Shown piece by piece: positions 1 through 10,117 of a stretch of 56,753 nt of DNA (position 1 is the first letter of the stretch; each line of letters starts with the position of its first letter). This DNA is from Symbiodinium natans. Taxonomy: Eukaryota > Sar > Dinophyceae > Suessiales > Symbiodiniaceae. The notes beneath the pieces are model-generated. The model ran no database searches and was not told the DNA's origin. It saw nothing but the letters and a program-made list of their open reading frames with translations. The position numbers were made by a program, and so were the translations under genes. Where the stretch lies: contig CAJNDS010002197.1 of NCBI GenBank assembly GCA_905221605.1, positions 535,352-592,104 of the forward strand, read 5' to 3'.

Positions 1-47
1 CGTGCGTTTCACAAAGGGAGTCATTGCTTTCGGGGGTCTGGGGGGTT

Positions 48-3000
48 TAGGGTTTGGGGTATAGGGTTTAGGGTTCAGGGTTTAGGGTTTAGGGTTTTGG
101 GGCTTAGGGTTTAATTAGGATTTAGGTTTCTGGGGAGCATTGAGGGCACAGGACCCCGGAAGTTACAGTTGAAGTGAAGCCACGGCAAATTTCTGCGCGC
201 CCTGAAGCCAAAAGCCCTAAACCCAACTCCCCAGAAGCGCCTTTGAGGATCTCTTGAGGTTCAGGGTTGGGGATTTAGGGTTTAGGGTTTAGGGTTTAGG
301 GTTTAGGGTTTAGGGTTTAGGGTTTAGGGCCTCGGCAGCAGAATGTGCGGCAACGAGGAGCATGGGAGGGAGTCCTGTGATATACCCAGGATTAGAGCTT
401 GCAGGGTCTTGAATGTTGATTCCACCCTCCTTCCTGACATCGTGGGCTTAGGGGTTAGGCTTTTGGGTTCAGGTGACTACTGCAAGTTCAGCCTTTTGCC
501 GGTAGCTTTGAGGTACATCGGGCTCGGGAAGAATGGAACAGCTGTGGACGCTTCCTGGGAATGAGATGGGGAAGCAAGTTGGAACCTAAACCCTGCCTAC
601 AGTAACCTTCCCTACAAGACAGGAAATGCGCTGTAGCTGTTTGGATTTTCTACTTGACCCTGTTTTGAGGTTACTGTACCCTAAACCCTAAACCCCAAAC
701 CCCAAACGCCAAACCCTAAACCCTAAACCCTACAAAACCTGTGCATCTTCTGGCTCCTGGCAGGACTCCCCGAGCCGCAGCCATCGCTTCATCATCGCTG
801 CGGCGAAGGTGCTGCGCCCGCTTACTGCTGGAGGTTTACAGTTTAGGGTTTCGGGTTTAGGGTTTGGGGTTTAGGGTGCTGTGTCCACTTTGCAGAGTAT
901 ATATATGTGTATATATATACACACATGTATGTACATATTTCTTTATTTTTTTGCATACGTATGTGTAGGACTGTGTTTAATATAAGCATTAGCATGTACA
1001 GTTTTGTGTACTTCTTCATTAAGGCCTTCGTATGCGTCCAGTTAGTGCATTCTCGAAGGCATCGGCAAAAACCCCAGAATTTGCAAGCGGCTGGCACAAC
1101 CCTGCACCTTAAATGCGATGGTCCTAAGCAGGGTTCCCTCATAGATGCACTAAGACATCGCCAAAAGAGCCCCAGCAAGGGGCCCTGATGTAGAATCTCG
1201 AACGTTCCCTGTGATCATGCAGCACACATGGGCCTCCTCAAAAACGAATCTGCGTGTTAAACTTCACCCTAAACCCCGAAACCCCCAAACCCTGACCCCT
1301 AAACCCTAAACCCTAGAGCCTAAAATCCTCATGTTTTAGGGCTTCGAGTTTGGGGGTTCAACCCCGAGAGCACTTGGCAACGTGGCGGCGCGAGGCGTCT
1401 GAGTCCGCAGATGAGGTGCTCGCTCGGCTGAATCGTGGACTTTGGTTTTCAGGGCTTCTCCTTCTAAACCCGAAACCCTATAAACCCGAAACCTTTTTGG
1501 GTTCAGGGGTTAGGGTTTAGGGTTTAGGGTTCAAAGCTCAAACCATCCTTGGGCTAGCTCCGGTTGTTTGGGGGGACTCATTGTGACTACAAGGGTTTCC
1601 AGGTTTTTCGGGTTTTTAGGGTTTAGGGGGTTGTTTATGGGGTTTATTGGAGGGTTTAAATGGAGGGTTATTGGGGGGGGGGGGGGGGGGGGGTTGTCGA
1701 GTTTATGGGGATTATGGGGGGTCATAGTGTTATACAGGGTTTGTAGTGTGTATAGAGTTTACAGGGTTTACAGAGTTTCTGGGTTTATGGGGTTTATGGG
1801 ATTTGCAGGGTTTCGGCAATCGGGCTTTTTTGTTTTGGGAGATCAGAAGGAGACCCTAGACCCTAAATCCTAAACCCTAAACCCTAAACCCTAAACCCTA
1901 AACCCTAAAATCTACGGCCTCCCCTCCTGAAGAAAGTTAACTTAAGCCCAAGTTGAATCCCTAAACCCTAAACCCCTCTTCCATCCCAGTAGTGGAGTCG
2001 AACTTCATGTCACGGGTTCACTTCTTTATTGTCTTCTTAAGGGAGGGGGCCTCACGGGTAGGTACCTAGGGAACCTTAGGGAAGCATATAGGGAGCAGTG
2101 GGGAGTAAACCCCCTAAATCCTAAACCCTAAACCCTAAACCCTAATCTAAGCACAGACTCCAGATTCTGTGTTTTCCCGCAGTGGCGCAGGCGAAGACGC
2201 TGCGACTGGAGGTTCTGCTGTTTGAGGGTCGGATTTCGGGATTCAGGACTTTTCAGGATTCAGGATTCAAGGGTTTAAGGTTTAGGATTTAGGGTTTGGG
2301 GTTTAGGGACTCGGGTTGAAAGGTTCAGAGGTTTTATGAGGCATTTACAAAGGGCTACCGCAAATTATTTCCTCCCTCCCTCCCTCATGACGTGGGAGTC
2401 TGGGAGTGTAGGGTTTAGGGTTTAGGGTTTAGGGTTTAGGGTTTAGGGTTTAGGGTTTAGGGTTTAGGGTTTAGGGTTTAGGGTTAAAAGGTTTAGGGTT
2501 TAGGGATTAGGGTTTAGGGTTTAGGGTTTAGGGTTTTCATGAACCTCCCAGTCGGATCGGAGCTCGCCAGGCACTCAGCAGTCAGGGAAGCAGCAGCACC
2601 AACACCGAGAAGGGAGTTCAGCCACGCTCCCAAGGACTCCCAAGCACTGTTCGGAGGTTGGGGGGTTTAGGGTTTAGGGTTTAGGGTTTAGGGTTTAGGG
2701 TTTAGGGTTTAGGGTTTAGGGTTTAGGGTTTAGGGTTTAGGGTTTCGGGTTTAGGGTTTAGGGTTTAGGGTTTTGCTTAGGGTTTTGGGCTACTTGGAGG
2801 TTCATTGGTACTTATATGTGGGTTTATACGTAGGGTAACAAGTACTATCACCTTATTTAGGGTACTGATAACCCTACCGTTATTTCTCCTACAGGGTTTG
2901 GTCTGGGCTTGTTGCCATAAAAGGAGTGATGAACAAAGAGTTCACGAACCCTTGGGTCCCTTAAAGTAGGCTTTAGGGTTTAGGGTTTAGGGTTCAGGGT

Positions 3001-3835
3001 TTAGGGTTTAGGGTTTAGGGTTTAGGGTTTAGGGCGACCGAAGATGTTGCCAGAAGTTGCCGCGTTGCTCCTCGGCCTGTTTGCTTGCAACAGTCCTAGA
3101 CGCATCTCATTCAAACCCTAAACCCCAAACCCCTAAACCCTAAACTCTAAGCCCTAAACCCTCAAGCCTAAACCCTAAACCCTAAACCCACCTTGTTCTC
3201 GATGCAGATCAACCAGGGGCTGATTTAAACCTTGCAGCCCTTGCACGTTGACCAGACTCACGAGACCTTGTCTTTCAATGGCTTGGCTCAAAAAGGCCTG
3301 CACTCCCGCCAGCAGATGGTAAAAGCAGTGATTCGCGCTTCAGACATACGCACGGCTCCTCCATTTGGTAGTAGCAAATTCGGAAGCTTCACAAGCCCCT
3401 GAAGCCTACACGTAGGGATTCCTGTGTACTTCTGCCGGTCGTGATCGGAAGTCAGCAGGGCATCTGTGTCTATTACCTTCTCTAGGGTACTTCAAACCCT
3501 ACTTACTGGCACCCCATGAACCCCTAAACCCCCCGAAACCCGAAACCCTGAACCCTGAACCCTGAAACCTAAACCCTAAACCCTAGACCCTAAACCCTAA
3601 ACCCTAAACCCTAAACCCTAAACCCTAAACCCTAAACCCTAAACCCTAAACCCTAAACCCTAAACCCTAAACCCTAAACCTAACGTCTCCTGAGGTTTGA
3701 CAACAAGGACAGCAAGGACCGCTTGGCCAAGTCCTGCTTGAAACCCTGGAGGTCGCCAGGTTCCCCAGTTGGGATGCTTCAGAATTTTGTGGGGTTTAGG
3801 GTTTGGGGTTTAGGGTTTAGGGTTTAGGGGTTTCA
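48..3835. repeat. Cluster of interstitial telomere-type arrays (TTTAGGG / CCCTAAA)
   Basis: Short arrays of the plant/dinoflagellate-type telomere heptamer fill much of the first 4 kb. G-rich strand on +: about 48-115, 272-331, 841-877, 1506-1532, 2408-2535, 2662-2775, 2971-3034 and 3793-3830. C-rich strand on +: about 672-732, 1266-1312, 1852-1910, 2112-2150, 3113-3189 and 3535-3682. Variant units (TTCAGGG, TTTGGGG, TTTCGGG) are mixed in. Orientation flips repeatedly, so this is not a chromosome end but interstitial sequence. The 100-400 bp spacers hold no gene I can support. Confidence 0.9.
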
Positions 3836-4074
3836 GGATCCAGGGATTCTAGCATGTTGGTTTTTTTAGAGTCCCCCTATTTTGGGAAACTAGCATATGG
3901 TGGTGGCTGAAGTTCACGACAGACTTGAGACACTGGACTGCAAGTAGCTTGCTAGAAGCCATGATGAGCGCATGTCTTGTGAATGTTCAGGCTGCTTCGC
4001 TGGTCATCTGAGTGCGCAGCCGTTTCCAGCTGCACATCAGTCCTGTGTTGAAGAGGAGCCCATCCGGAAGCAAC

Positions 4075-7000
4075 ATGTCGAGGCTCCTCGCTGACACGGA
4101 CTACGTGGATGGCGCAGTGGCCAAGTTGCAGGAGCAGCTTGCTCGCGAGATCCGGAGGTTGGACGCACGCATGAACTCCCTGCTCATGTCGAACGACGAC
4201 GTGGTTGACGTCGTCCTACAGTCACTTTATCATAGTGGGGTAACATTTTACATTTTTAAGGGTACTTAAACTCAATAAGGAATAAAATCTTAAAATTATA
4301 TTTCTATCCCAACTATGAACCAGGTCAGTGGACCTTGCGGACTCCAAGCCGCCACCCCCTCCGACCACGGAGGCCAAGAAGGCTCTGGATGATGCCGTTG
4401 ACATCACCGCCTCGGACAGCGCCGGGATGACCTTCGGGTTCCGAGACTTACTTCGCCTTTAGTTGAACTTTAAACTTTCTGGGCTTCCTTATTGAGTAGG
4501 AGTATTAAAGTTTAACCTTTTTTCCCCTTGGTTATTGGAGAAGTCAGGAGAGACAAAGGTGGAAGCCACGGTGGCCGAGCAAGCAGCAAGAGAGCGGTCA
4601 GAGCCGCCGCAAAACTAGATCCGTGTTTTGGGGATCTTTTTTGTCTTTTGGGTTATGGGCTTTCTTATATATGAAGAAAAAGGATCCTTTTTTCTTCCTA
4701 GGGGAACAGGGATTAAGAAAAGGCGCGTGAGATCAACATGGTCTGCTTCGATCGAAAGAGCGCCTGGAGCGTACCCCTGGTCTTGACCGAGCAGTCGAAC
4801 CTCACGGACAGCATCTTCGCCCTCTTCTTGCTGCTTCTGAACGCCACGATGCAGATCCTCTTCACCAGCATCCTCCTGTCATAGTTGGGTACCATTTTAG
4901 ATTTTTTAAGGGTACTTACACCCTATAAGGAATAACACACAATTACATTTTTAACATTTTACCGCTTACCAACCATGAACTAGGCATCCTCCTGTCGCCT
5001 TCCTTCCTCGGCAGCGGCTTCGAGGAGCAGGTGGAAGGGGCTCGGACCTGGCGGCGGAGCTCGGCGCATGATGCCAAGAACATGGACCTGGCGCAGAGGA
5101 GCCTGGCGACACGGGTCTGTCATGAGGACGCTGGGTTGTGCTTTAAGGTTTTTTTTTTAAATTTTCCCTGCTTTCCTTAGAAGAGAACCTAGTCATAAAC
5201 AGTTTTCAAAGAGGACGGCTCCCTGATCTTCTCCACGGCCCAAGCCAGGCTTGTGGGCGAGATCAACAGCTTCCTGGGCCTCAGCACGCTGCAGTTCGAC
5301 AACTCCACCTTTGAGCCTGGGGTTCTGCTGGCAGTGCTTTGCATCTTGCTCTGGAACCTGTGCATCTACCGGGAGTTCCGCAGCATCTGGTTCGTTCTGC
5401 AAGGCATCTTCCTAAGCTCGGGATCAGAAGGGCCCGCTCCTACTGGCCAGCGTGCTGTGGCCATGGCCTTCGTGTGCTTGGGCCGCGCAGCCATCGGTGG
5501 TTCACTGCTGGTGGCAGGCAGCCTCTGGCTGGCCGGCACTACGTCCATCACGGAACTCATGTTGAACTCCGTGGCGCTCGAGGCCGTGCTGCACGTGGAT
5601 GAGTTCATCTTCTCCGGGCTTCTTCCGACCCAGCTGCAGCAGCAGATTCAGGAGCTCCCCCCGGTGAAGGTCCGGCGCGCACGCCGCTGCCACCGCGCCG
5701 AGAACCTGGTGCTCGCGTCCTGCCTGGGCGCATCCCTGCTGCTGCCCTACGCGCTCCTTCTGCGGCCCCTGTCTCAGCAGGCCCGGACCACCGAAGCATT
5801 GGGGCTCCCTGTTTTTCTGGCGGAGGTGAAAGGACGTAACGCGAACATCATATTTTGTCAAATCACGGCGCTAGGTAGGCGTTGCTTTGGGGGACTGTCA
5901 TCGTGGAAGTCGAATTCTTCGGGGTGGCAACCCAGTCCTTCGTCATGTTTAGGGTCAGCTACTGTGATGCCCTCCCCCTGATATTAGCGGGCATTGAGTA
6001 TCAGGGATAGGGGTGGGGGTTTAATATATGGGGGGAGGGGAAATGATTAGGGGCGCCCCCTTCCGCACATACGGTGTTACGCCGAGCTGGTAGCTGCGCG
6101 ACTGCAGGAACCCAATGGTGTGTTCACTTGGCACAATCCCTCTTAGTGCTCGTGTATCCATGCGTCCTTAAAAAGGCTCCTAGTAGGTGATCTCTTATGG
6201 AGGGGCCTACTTTAAACAGACATTTTCATCAGCTGCCCTAGACCATAAACCCAAAACCCTAATCCTTAGCACCCTAAACCTCACACCCCAAACCCACTGC
6301 GCGCAGATGCTGCTTGTGAAGAGTCAGCTTTGCTCCGGGGACCTGGACTTTGTCACCTCCGTCAACGACGGCCTGTCCCTGGGGTCCCTGGGCTTGGGGT
6401 GCAGGGTTTCAGGGCTTTTAGGGTTTCAGGGGTTTAGGGTTTTAGGATTCAGGGTGTTTTAGGCGTTTCGGTTTTTTTCGGTTTAGGGGTAGGCATTCTA
6501 CGATGTTACGTGGTATTGTTGTGTAGTGGATGATAGTCTATGTCTGGTGATTCTGTGACATTCCGTGATGTCATGTCATGCTGTACGGTGGACCCCTTTA
6601 TTATGCTCTGAGGGGCTTTAACACGAGGGCTTTGTGAGTGTCATTATTCTGAGGCCAGTTTCATGGGCCCTGAATATGGTCCCTAACCTTCTTTTCTGAT
6701 GTTATTGGTATACAAGGGGCACCCTTCTAAGGGCCCATACGACTAAATCAGTGTTAGGGATCCTTTTTACTTTTTGGGTTATGGGCTTTCTTATATATAA
6801 ACAAAAAGGATCCTTTTTCTTCCTAGGTGAACAGGGATTAAGACGAAGGAACCGTGTAACTACCCTAAGAAGTATTCCTCCTGAAAGTTTTAAGATGGGG
6901 GACGGGGTGCTTCAGACGGTGTTTGACACAGTGGGGAGCAGTGCCTTATTTCATGTTCAAGACTTACACCGTGGTGAGTAGAGAATAGGGAAAGGTAACG

Positions 7001-9874
7001 CCTATATAGTCCCCATACAATATACTCCCTCAAACCAGTATATAGGAGAATCAAGTCTTCCGCGATGGTCAGTTCAAGTTTTGCGCAGATACAGAACGTA
7101 GTTCTTCAACGGGTTCAAGAACAGCTAAGGCTTTTAATCAAGAGAAGGGCTTAGGGTCTAGGGTGTAGGATTTAGGGCTAAGGTTCGTTACAAGAAGAAT
7201 GGAGGATGAGGCCAACAGGACCATCAGCGAGATTGCCGCAATGGACCTGGCTTTCCGGAACGAGTCTGATCCTGCCAGGGAGCGTCTCGTGTGGTTGAGC
7301 CAGGACAGGGCCCCGGGGAGCCTACTGACCCCGAGACCATTTTTCGGTAGCTTCTGTTTTTCATGAAGACGTATGTCGAGTCACCAGGTCGCCTAAACCC
7401 TAAGCCCTAAGCCCTAAGCCCTAAACCCTAAACCCTAAACCCAACCCTAAACCCTAAACCCTAAACCCTAAACCCTAAACCCTAAACCCTAAACCCTAAA
7501 CCCTAAACCAGAAAGAGGTAGGTTGTAGCTTCCATATCAAAGTGAGGGCCATGGCAGTTTGGGAGGTCTTGGAACACCTCAGCAAACCATCTCTTGTAGG
7601 GGCCATCTTCCTATTTTTTTATTCTTACTACTACTATTATTACTGCTCATATTATATTTATTACTATTATTGCCATGATTATTATTATTATTATTACTAT
7701 TATTACTATTATTACTATTATTACTATTATTACTATTATTACTATTATTACTATTATTACTATTATTATTATTACTATTATTATTATTACTATTATTACT
7801 TTTATTACTATTATTACTTTTATTACTATTATTACTATTATTACTATTATTACTATTATTACTATTATTACTATTATTACTATTATTACTAGTCTTACTA
7901 TTATTACTATTGACCGCTTGAACCGTTGAGTTCAGGTGTTGATCATTTGCCATGTTGCTGCATGCTTCCATTGCATGCTTTCATTGTTTTCAATCGTGCT
8001 TTGTTTTGTGGCATTACAAAGCTAAAATATTAAACAAGACTTTTACTTCACTTCCAAGATGAGCGCATCACCTGGCATTACCAGGATATTACGAGCGTGC
8101 CTTGTTTTATGGCATTACAAAGCACATTACCTGGCATTACCAGGTCGTCGTATTACTATTATTACTATTATTACTATTATTACTATTATTACTATTATTA
8201 CTATTATTACTATTATTACTACTATTACTATTGTTACCATCATTACTATCATTACTACCAAACAAAAATCCCAGAATTGGCCCAGAAGGCTTGATTTGCA
8301 CCGCACGCGCCTTGGAGGATCTGGCAACATTCTCCGAGCAGAACGCTGCCAAACTGGAAGAATTCGCAAAGGAGACCTCCCACTGTTCCTAAACATTAAA
8401 CCCTAAACCCTAAACCCGAAGGAGACCTCACACTGTTACTCAGCGGATGACGACGATGACTACTCGCTCACCCTGCTTCTCCCTGCCTTGCTCCAGATGT
8501 CAGCATTCCAGCTCGGGCAAGAGAACCTTCGCAGCTGAATGAGTACACTCTACACTTTTTCGGGGATACCAGAATCCCCCTATATAGAACTGAAAGTGTA
8601 CACATCTTCGGGGCTTATATGAGCTCAAAAAACGAAGGAACGTCACGAGCTGTCGGGATATGGTGGAGTTCTGCGACAGTGCGACACAGGGTGGAACCCT
8701 GCTTCGCATGGCCTGCCCTCGAGCTTGTGGCTGCGGGGATCCCTTGGGATCCCCGCTGCTGCGCGTGAAGAAGTGGGGCTGCTTCAATGTCTGCATCCAG
8801 GAGCCATTTTAAATAAGAACAAGAGTAACAGCAGAACAGTAATAGTAGTAGCAGTATTCATTCGTAAAAAGACACAGCGTAACAGTATAACAGCACCAGG
8901 AATACTCATAGTCGTAAGATTTCCATATGCCTGCATCCTCAGGAGGCCTACAGCTTCAGCCTCAATCCCGGCGACCGCACCTGAGTAGCTGAATGAGTAC
9001 ACTTTAGACGTTTTGGGAGACTCTAATCCCCTATAGAGCTGAGAGTGTACACCTTTTTTTTTTTTTTTGGGGGGGGGGGGGGTTATGAACTCCCTAAACC
9101 CTAAACCCCAAAACCCTAACCCCTAAACCCTAAACACCCTAAGGCACCGACTACTGGAGGGCGCCGACTTCGCCGGTGGCCTGCCGGGACGCAGCACCCG
9201 GGCCGGGCTGGTGGAAGTTCTGGGACGCTGGGGCCGCTGTCTAGGAGAAGATGTTTACATCTTATTTAAGGGCGCTTAAACTTGGTTTAGGGTTTAGGGT
9301 TTAGGGTTTAGGGTTTAGGGTTTAGGGTTTAGGGTTTAGGGTTTAGGGTTTAGGGGTTGAGCCAAAACGATCATGAGACCCAGATCTCAGAGTTCAGGAT
9401 GGCTACTTGGAAGCTGCTACGGCCTACGGACGATACGAGTACGATACCATCCACGAGGGCGAGGACCCGGGGCAGCAGCTTTTCATGCAATGGATCGCCA
9501 TGGCGACTTACTTCGCCTTTAGTTGAACTTTAAACTTTCTGGGCTTCCTTATTTAGCAGGAATATTCAAGTTTAACCTTTTTTCCCCTTGGTTATTGGAG
9601 AAGTAAGGCGAAAGTGGTCGGCTGCCCAGCTTTGCTGCTGAACCCAGTCGATGCTTTCAACATCGAGTGGTGCAGGGGAAATCCGGCTCTTTTTCGGCCG
9701 CTGGCCTGGTTTTGTCCAGAGACCTGCGGCTGCTCATCTTCGGGCAATCTCGAACGAGATCGCTTCTGCTTTGCCTACGACCACTGCCCCGTGCATGTGG
9801 AGGCAAATGACACCGCAGAATTTTGGGCGATGTCTGCCAAGTACGACTTTACCAAAGTCATGGTCGTACATTGA
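4075..9874 (+). CDS. Multi-exon gene: multi-pass membrane protein with C-terminal ShK-like cysteine motifs
   Basis: An open frame can be read through exact intron removal. N-terminal exons are about 4075-4220, 4324-4442, 4548-4610, 4718-4867, 4984-5126 and 5214-5874. They start at MSRLLADTD, with coiled-coil-like sequence first, then hydrophobic segments (SIFALFLLLLNATMQILF, VLLAVLCILLWNLCIY, LVLASCLGASLLLPYALLL). Middle exon-like pieces lie near 6307-6395 (CSGDLDFVTSVNDG) and 7200-7345 (AAMDLAFRNES). C-terminal exons are about 8288-8371, 8422-8522, 8638-8800, 8943-8976, 9144-9238, 9398-9502 and 9608-9874. They carry two ShK-like motifs, CRDMVEFC...MACPRACGC and WCRGNP...FCPETCGC, and end in a TGA. 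My recollection is that dinoflagellates have a family with this order (membrane part, then ShK-like tail). Joining the N-terminal and C-terminal parts into one gene is inference; they could be two genes. The true 5' end and some middle exons are unresolved. Function unknown. Confidence 0.6.
4221..4323 (+). mobile_element. Introner, family 1 copy a (GT-AG intron)
   Basis: A 4-bp target duplication GTCA lies at 4221-4224 and 4324-4327. The element between them starts CTTTATCATAGTGGGG, and the reverse complement of its end is CTGGTTCATAGTTGGG, a 16-bp imperfect terminal inverted repeat. Removing 4221-4323 keeps the reading frame (DVVLQ joined to SVDLADSK). The interior resembles 4868-4983. Confidence 0.85.
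4443..4547 (+). mobile_element. Introner, family 2 copy a (GA-AG intron)
   Basis: Target duplication GAGA at 4443-4446 and 4548-4551; element 4447-4547 with terminal inverted repeat CTTACTTC / GAAGTCAG. Removing element plus one duplication restores an open frame (MTFGFR joined to ETKVEA). The body is nearly identical to 9507-9607 and recognisably similar to 12192-12325. The intron starts GA and is followed by G. Confidence 0.9.
4611..4717 (+). mobile_element. Introner-like element, family 3 copy a
   Basis: AAAA duplication at 4611-4614 and 4718-4721; element 4615-4717 begins CTAGATCCGTG, and the reverse complement of its end is CTTAATCCCTG. Removing element plus one duplication joins SEPPQ to KAREIN in frame. 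The duplication is A-only, so no GN donor is created at the element edge. How or whether it is spliced is unclear. Confidence 0.7.
4868..4983 (+). mobile_element. Introner, family 1 copy b (GC-AG intron), 13-bp flanking duplication
   Basis: GCATCCTCCTGTC occurs at 4868-4880 and again at 4984-4996. Between them is a family 1 body (start ATAGTTGGGTACC, end AACCATGAACTAG) similar to 4225-4323. Removing 4868-4983 keeps the frame (FTSILLS joined to PSFLGSG). The duplication is longer than the usual 4 bp, which may mark a different insertion or repair mode. Confidence 0.85.
5127..5213 (+). mobile_element. Intron with 4-bp duplication (GA-AG), no second copy seen
   Basis: GACG lies at 5127-5130 and 5214-5217. 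The 87-bp intron begins GA and ends AG before G. Splicing joins VCHE to DGSLIFS. The inserted sequence starts CT and ends AG like the other introners, but its inverted repeat is weak and no sister copy is visible in this window. Confidence 0.7.
6653..6865 (+). mobile_element. Small inverted-repeat element, family 5 copy b, interrupted by a family 3 element
   Basis: GGCCAGTTTCATGGGCCCT...GGGCCCATAC matches 13256-13389. The match stops at the family 3 insertion (6743-6842) and resumes after it, about 15 of 21 bases agreeing over the resumed end. Outer ends are uncertain. Confidence 0.6.
6739..6842 (+). mobile_element. Family 3 copy b, nested inside family 5
   Basis: ACGA duplication at 6739-6742 and 6843-6846; element 6743-6842 begins CTAAATCAGTG and ends with the complement of CTTAATCCCTG. 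It shares long stretches with 4615-4717 (GGGTTATGGGCTTTCTTATA, then GATCCTTTTT...CTTCCTAGG). The nesting fixes both its boundaries and its 4-bp duplication independently of any coding frame. Confidence 0.85.
7390..7509 (-). repeat. CCCTAAA telomere-type array inside the host gene
   Basis: About 16 units of CCCTAAA/CCCTAAG lie between the exon-like piece at 7200-7345 and the microsatellite at 7676, so probably intronic. Confidence 0.9.
7676..7912. repeat. (TATTATTAC)n nonamer microsatellite
   Basis: A near-perfect 9-bp tandem repeat of about 26 units with a few 3-bp slips. Long open frames for poly-Tyr, poly-Ile-Thr or Asn-Ser across it are artefacts. It lies in a presumed intron. A candidate short exon sits just upstream near 7549-7596 (AVWEVLEHLSKPSL). 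Confidence 0.9.
8148..8235. repeat. Second (TATTATTAC)n array
   Basis: Same nonamer as 7676-7912, about 9 units, upstream of the exon starting near 8288. The 240-bp spacer holds two copies of a GGCATTACAAAGC-type sequence, suggesting both arrays derive from one duplicated locus. Confidence 0.85.
8372..8421 (+). other. 50-bp intron made largely of telomere-type repeat, with ~20-bp flanking duplication
   Basis: The exon sequence beginning AAGGAGACCTC at 8369-8390 is repeated at 8419-8440 with 20 of 22 bases matching. The 28 bases between consist of CCCTAAA units. A GA-AG intron 8372-8421 followed by G joins LEEFAK to ETSHCYS in frame; unspliced, the frame stops at TAA 8390-8392. Confidence 0.75.
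8523..8637 (+). mobile_element. Introner, family 4 copy a (GA-AG intron)
   Basis: GAAC duplication at 8523-8526 and 8638-8641; element 8527-8637 starts CTTCGCAGCTGAATGAGTAC and ends ACGAAG. An inner GTACAC/GTGTAC pair is shared with the other family 4 copies. Removal joins QLGQE to NVTSCRDM in frame, within the first ShK-like motif region. Confidence 0.88.
8801..8942 (+). other. Intron (GA-AG) flanked by repeated exon edge
   Basis: CTGCATCCAGGAG at 8791-8803 recurs as CTGCATCCTCAGGAG at 8931-8945. Removing 8801-8942 joins FNVCIQ to EAYSFSLN in frame and leaves G after AG. The interior is AT-rich with AACAG-type units and no family match in this window. Confidence 0.7.
8977..9143 (+). mobile_element. 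Introner, family 4 copy b (GC-AG) with an internal telomere-type tract
   Basis: GCAC duplication at 8977-8980 and 9144-9147. The element starts CTGAGTAGCTGAATGAGTAC, matches copies a and c to GAACTCC, then runs through poly-T/poly-G and a CCCTAAA tract (about 9093-9141) to its terminal CTAAG. Removal joins NPGDR to TDYWRAP in frame. Confidence 0.88.
9239..9397 (+). mobile_element. GT-AG intron: family 1-like body plus TTTAGGG array
   Basis: The start of the intron resembles family 1 (TTTACATcttaTTTAAGGGcgCTTAAACT against TTTACATTTTTAAGGGTACTTAAACT). It is followed by a pure TTTAGGG array at 9284-9355 and an unrelated tail ending TTCAG before GATGG. Removal joins WDAGAA to DGYLEAAT in frame. 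Terminal repeats are not clear in this copy. Confidence 0.6.
9503..9607 (+). mobile_element. Introner, family 2 copy b (GC-AG intron)
   Basis: GCGA duplication at 9503-9506 and 9608-9611; element 9507-9607 with perfect inverted termini CTTACTTC / GAAGTAAG. Removal joins FMQWIAM to AKVVGCPA in frame. The body differs from 4447-4547 at only a handful of positions, implying recent spread. Confidence 0.92.
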
Positions 9875-10010
9875 TCGCTCAGCACCGACCCGGGATGGTT
9901 CGTTCACATTGGCCTCAAAGAGGCATCGCAGTAGATGCAACAGTGGGGGTAGACTGAGTAGAGGACGGCGGTTTCAACATGAGCCCCTGACGAAATCAGA
10001 GTTGTATGGA

Positions 10011-10117
10011 GATACTTAGTAGCTGAATGAGTACACCTTGCTCTTTGTGGGAATGCATACTCTCCTATAGAACTGAAAGGGTACACTTGTTTGGGGCTTA
10101 TGAACTCAGGAACTAAG
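10011..10117 (+). mobile_element. Family 4 copy c
   Basis: Element 10015-10117 starts CTTAGTAGCTGAATGAGTAC, and the reverse complement of its end is CTTAGTTCCTGAGTTCATAA, the clearest terminal inverted repeat of the family. Flanks are GATA (10011-10014) and CATA (10118-10121), a 3-of-4 duplication. Removing 107 bp links two open stretches (KSELYG and HSRNFVSGFPDLYS), so it may also be an intron, here with C after AG. Confidence 0.75.

Noticed and set aside
3535-3682. True chromosome end
   Set aside because: Arrays are short, internal, mixed with variants and flip orientation many times.
7542-8396. Long open frames of Tyr, Ile-Thr or Asn-Ser repeats
   Set aside because: They are translations of the (TATTATTAC)n microsatellites and occur in several frames on both strands.
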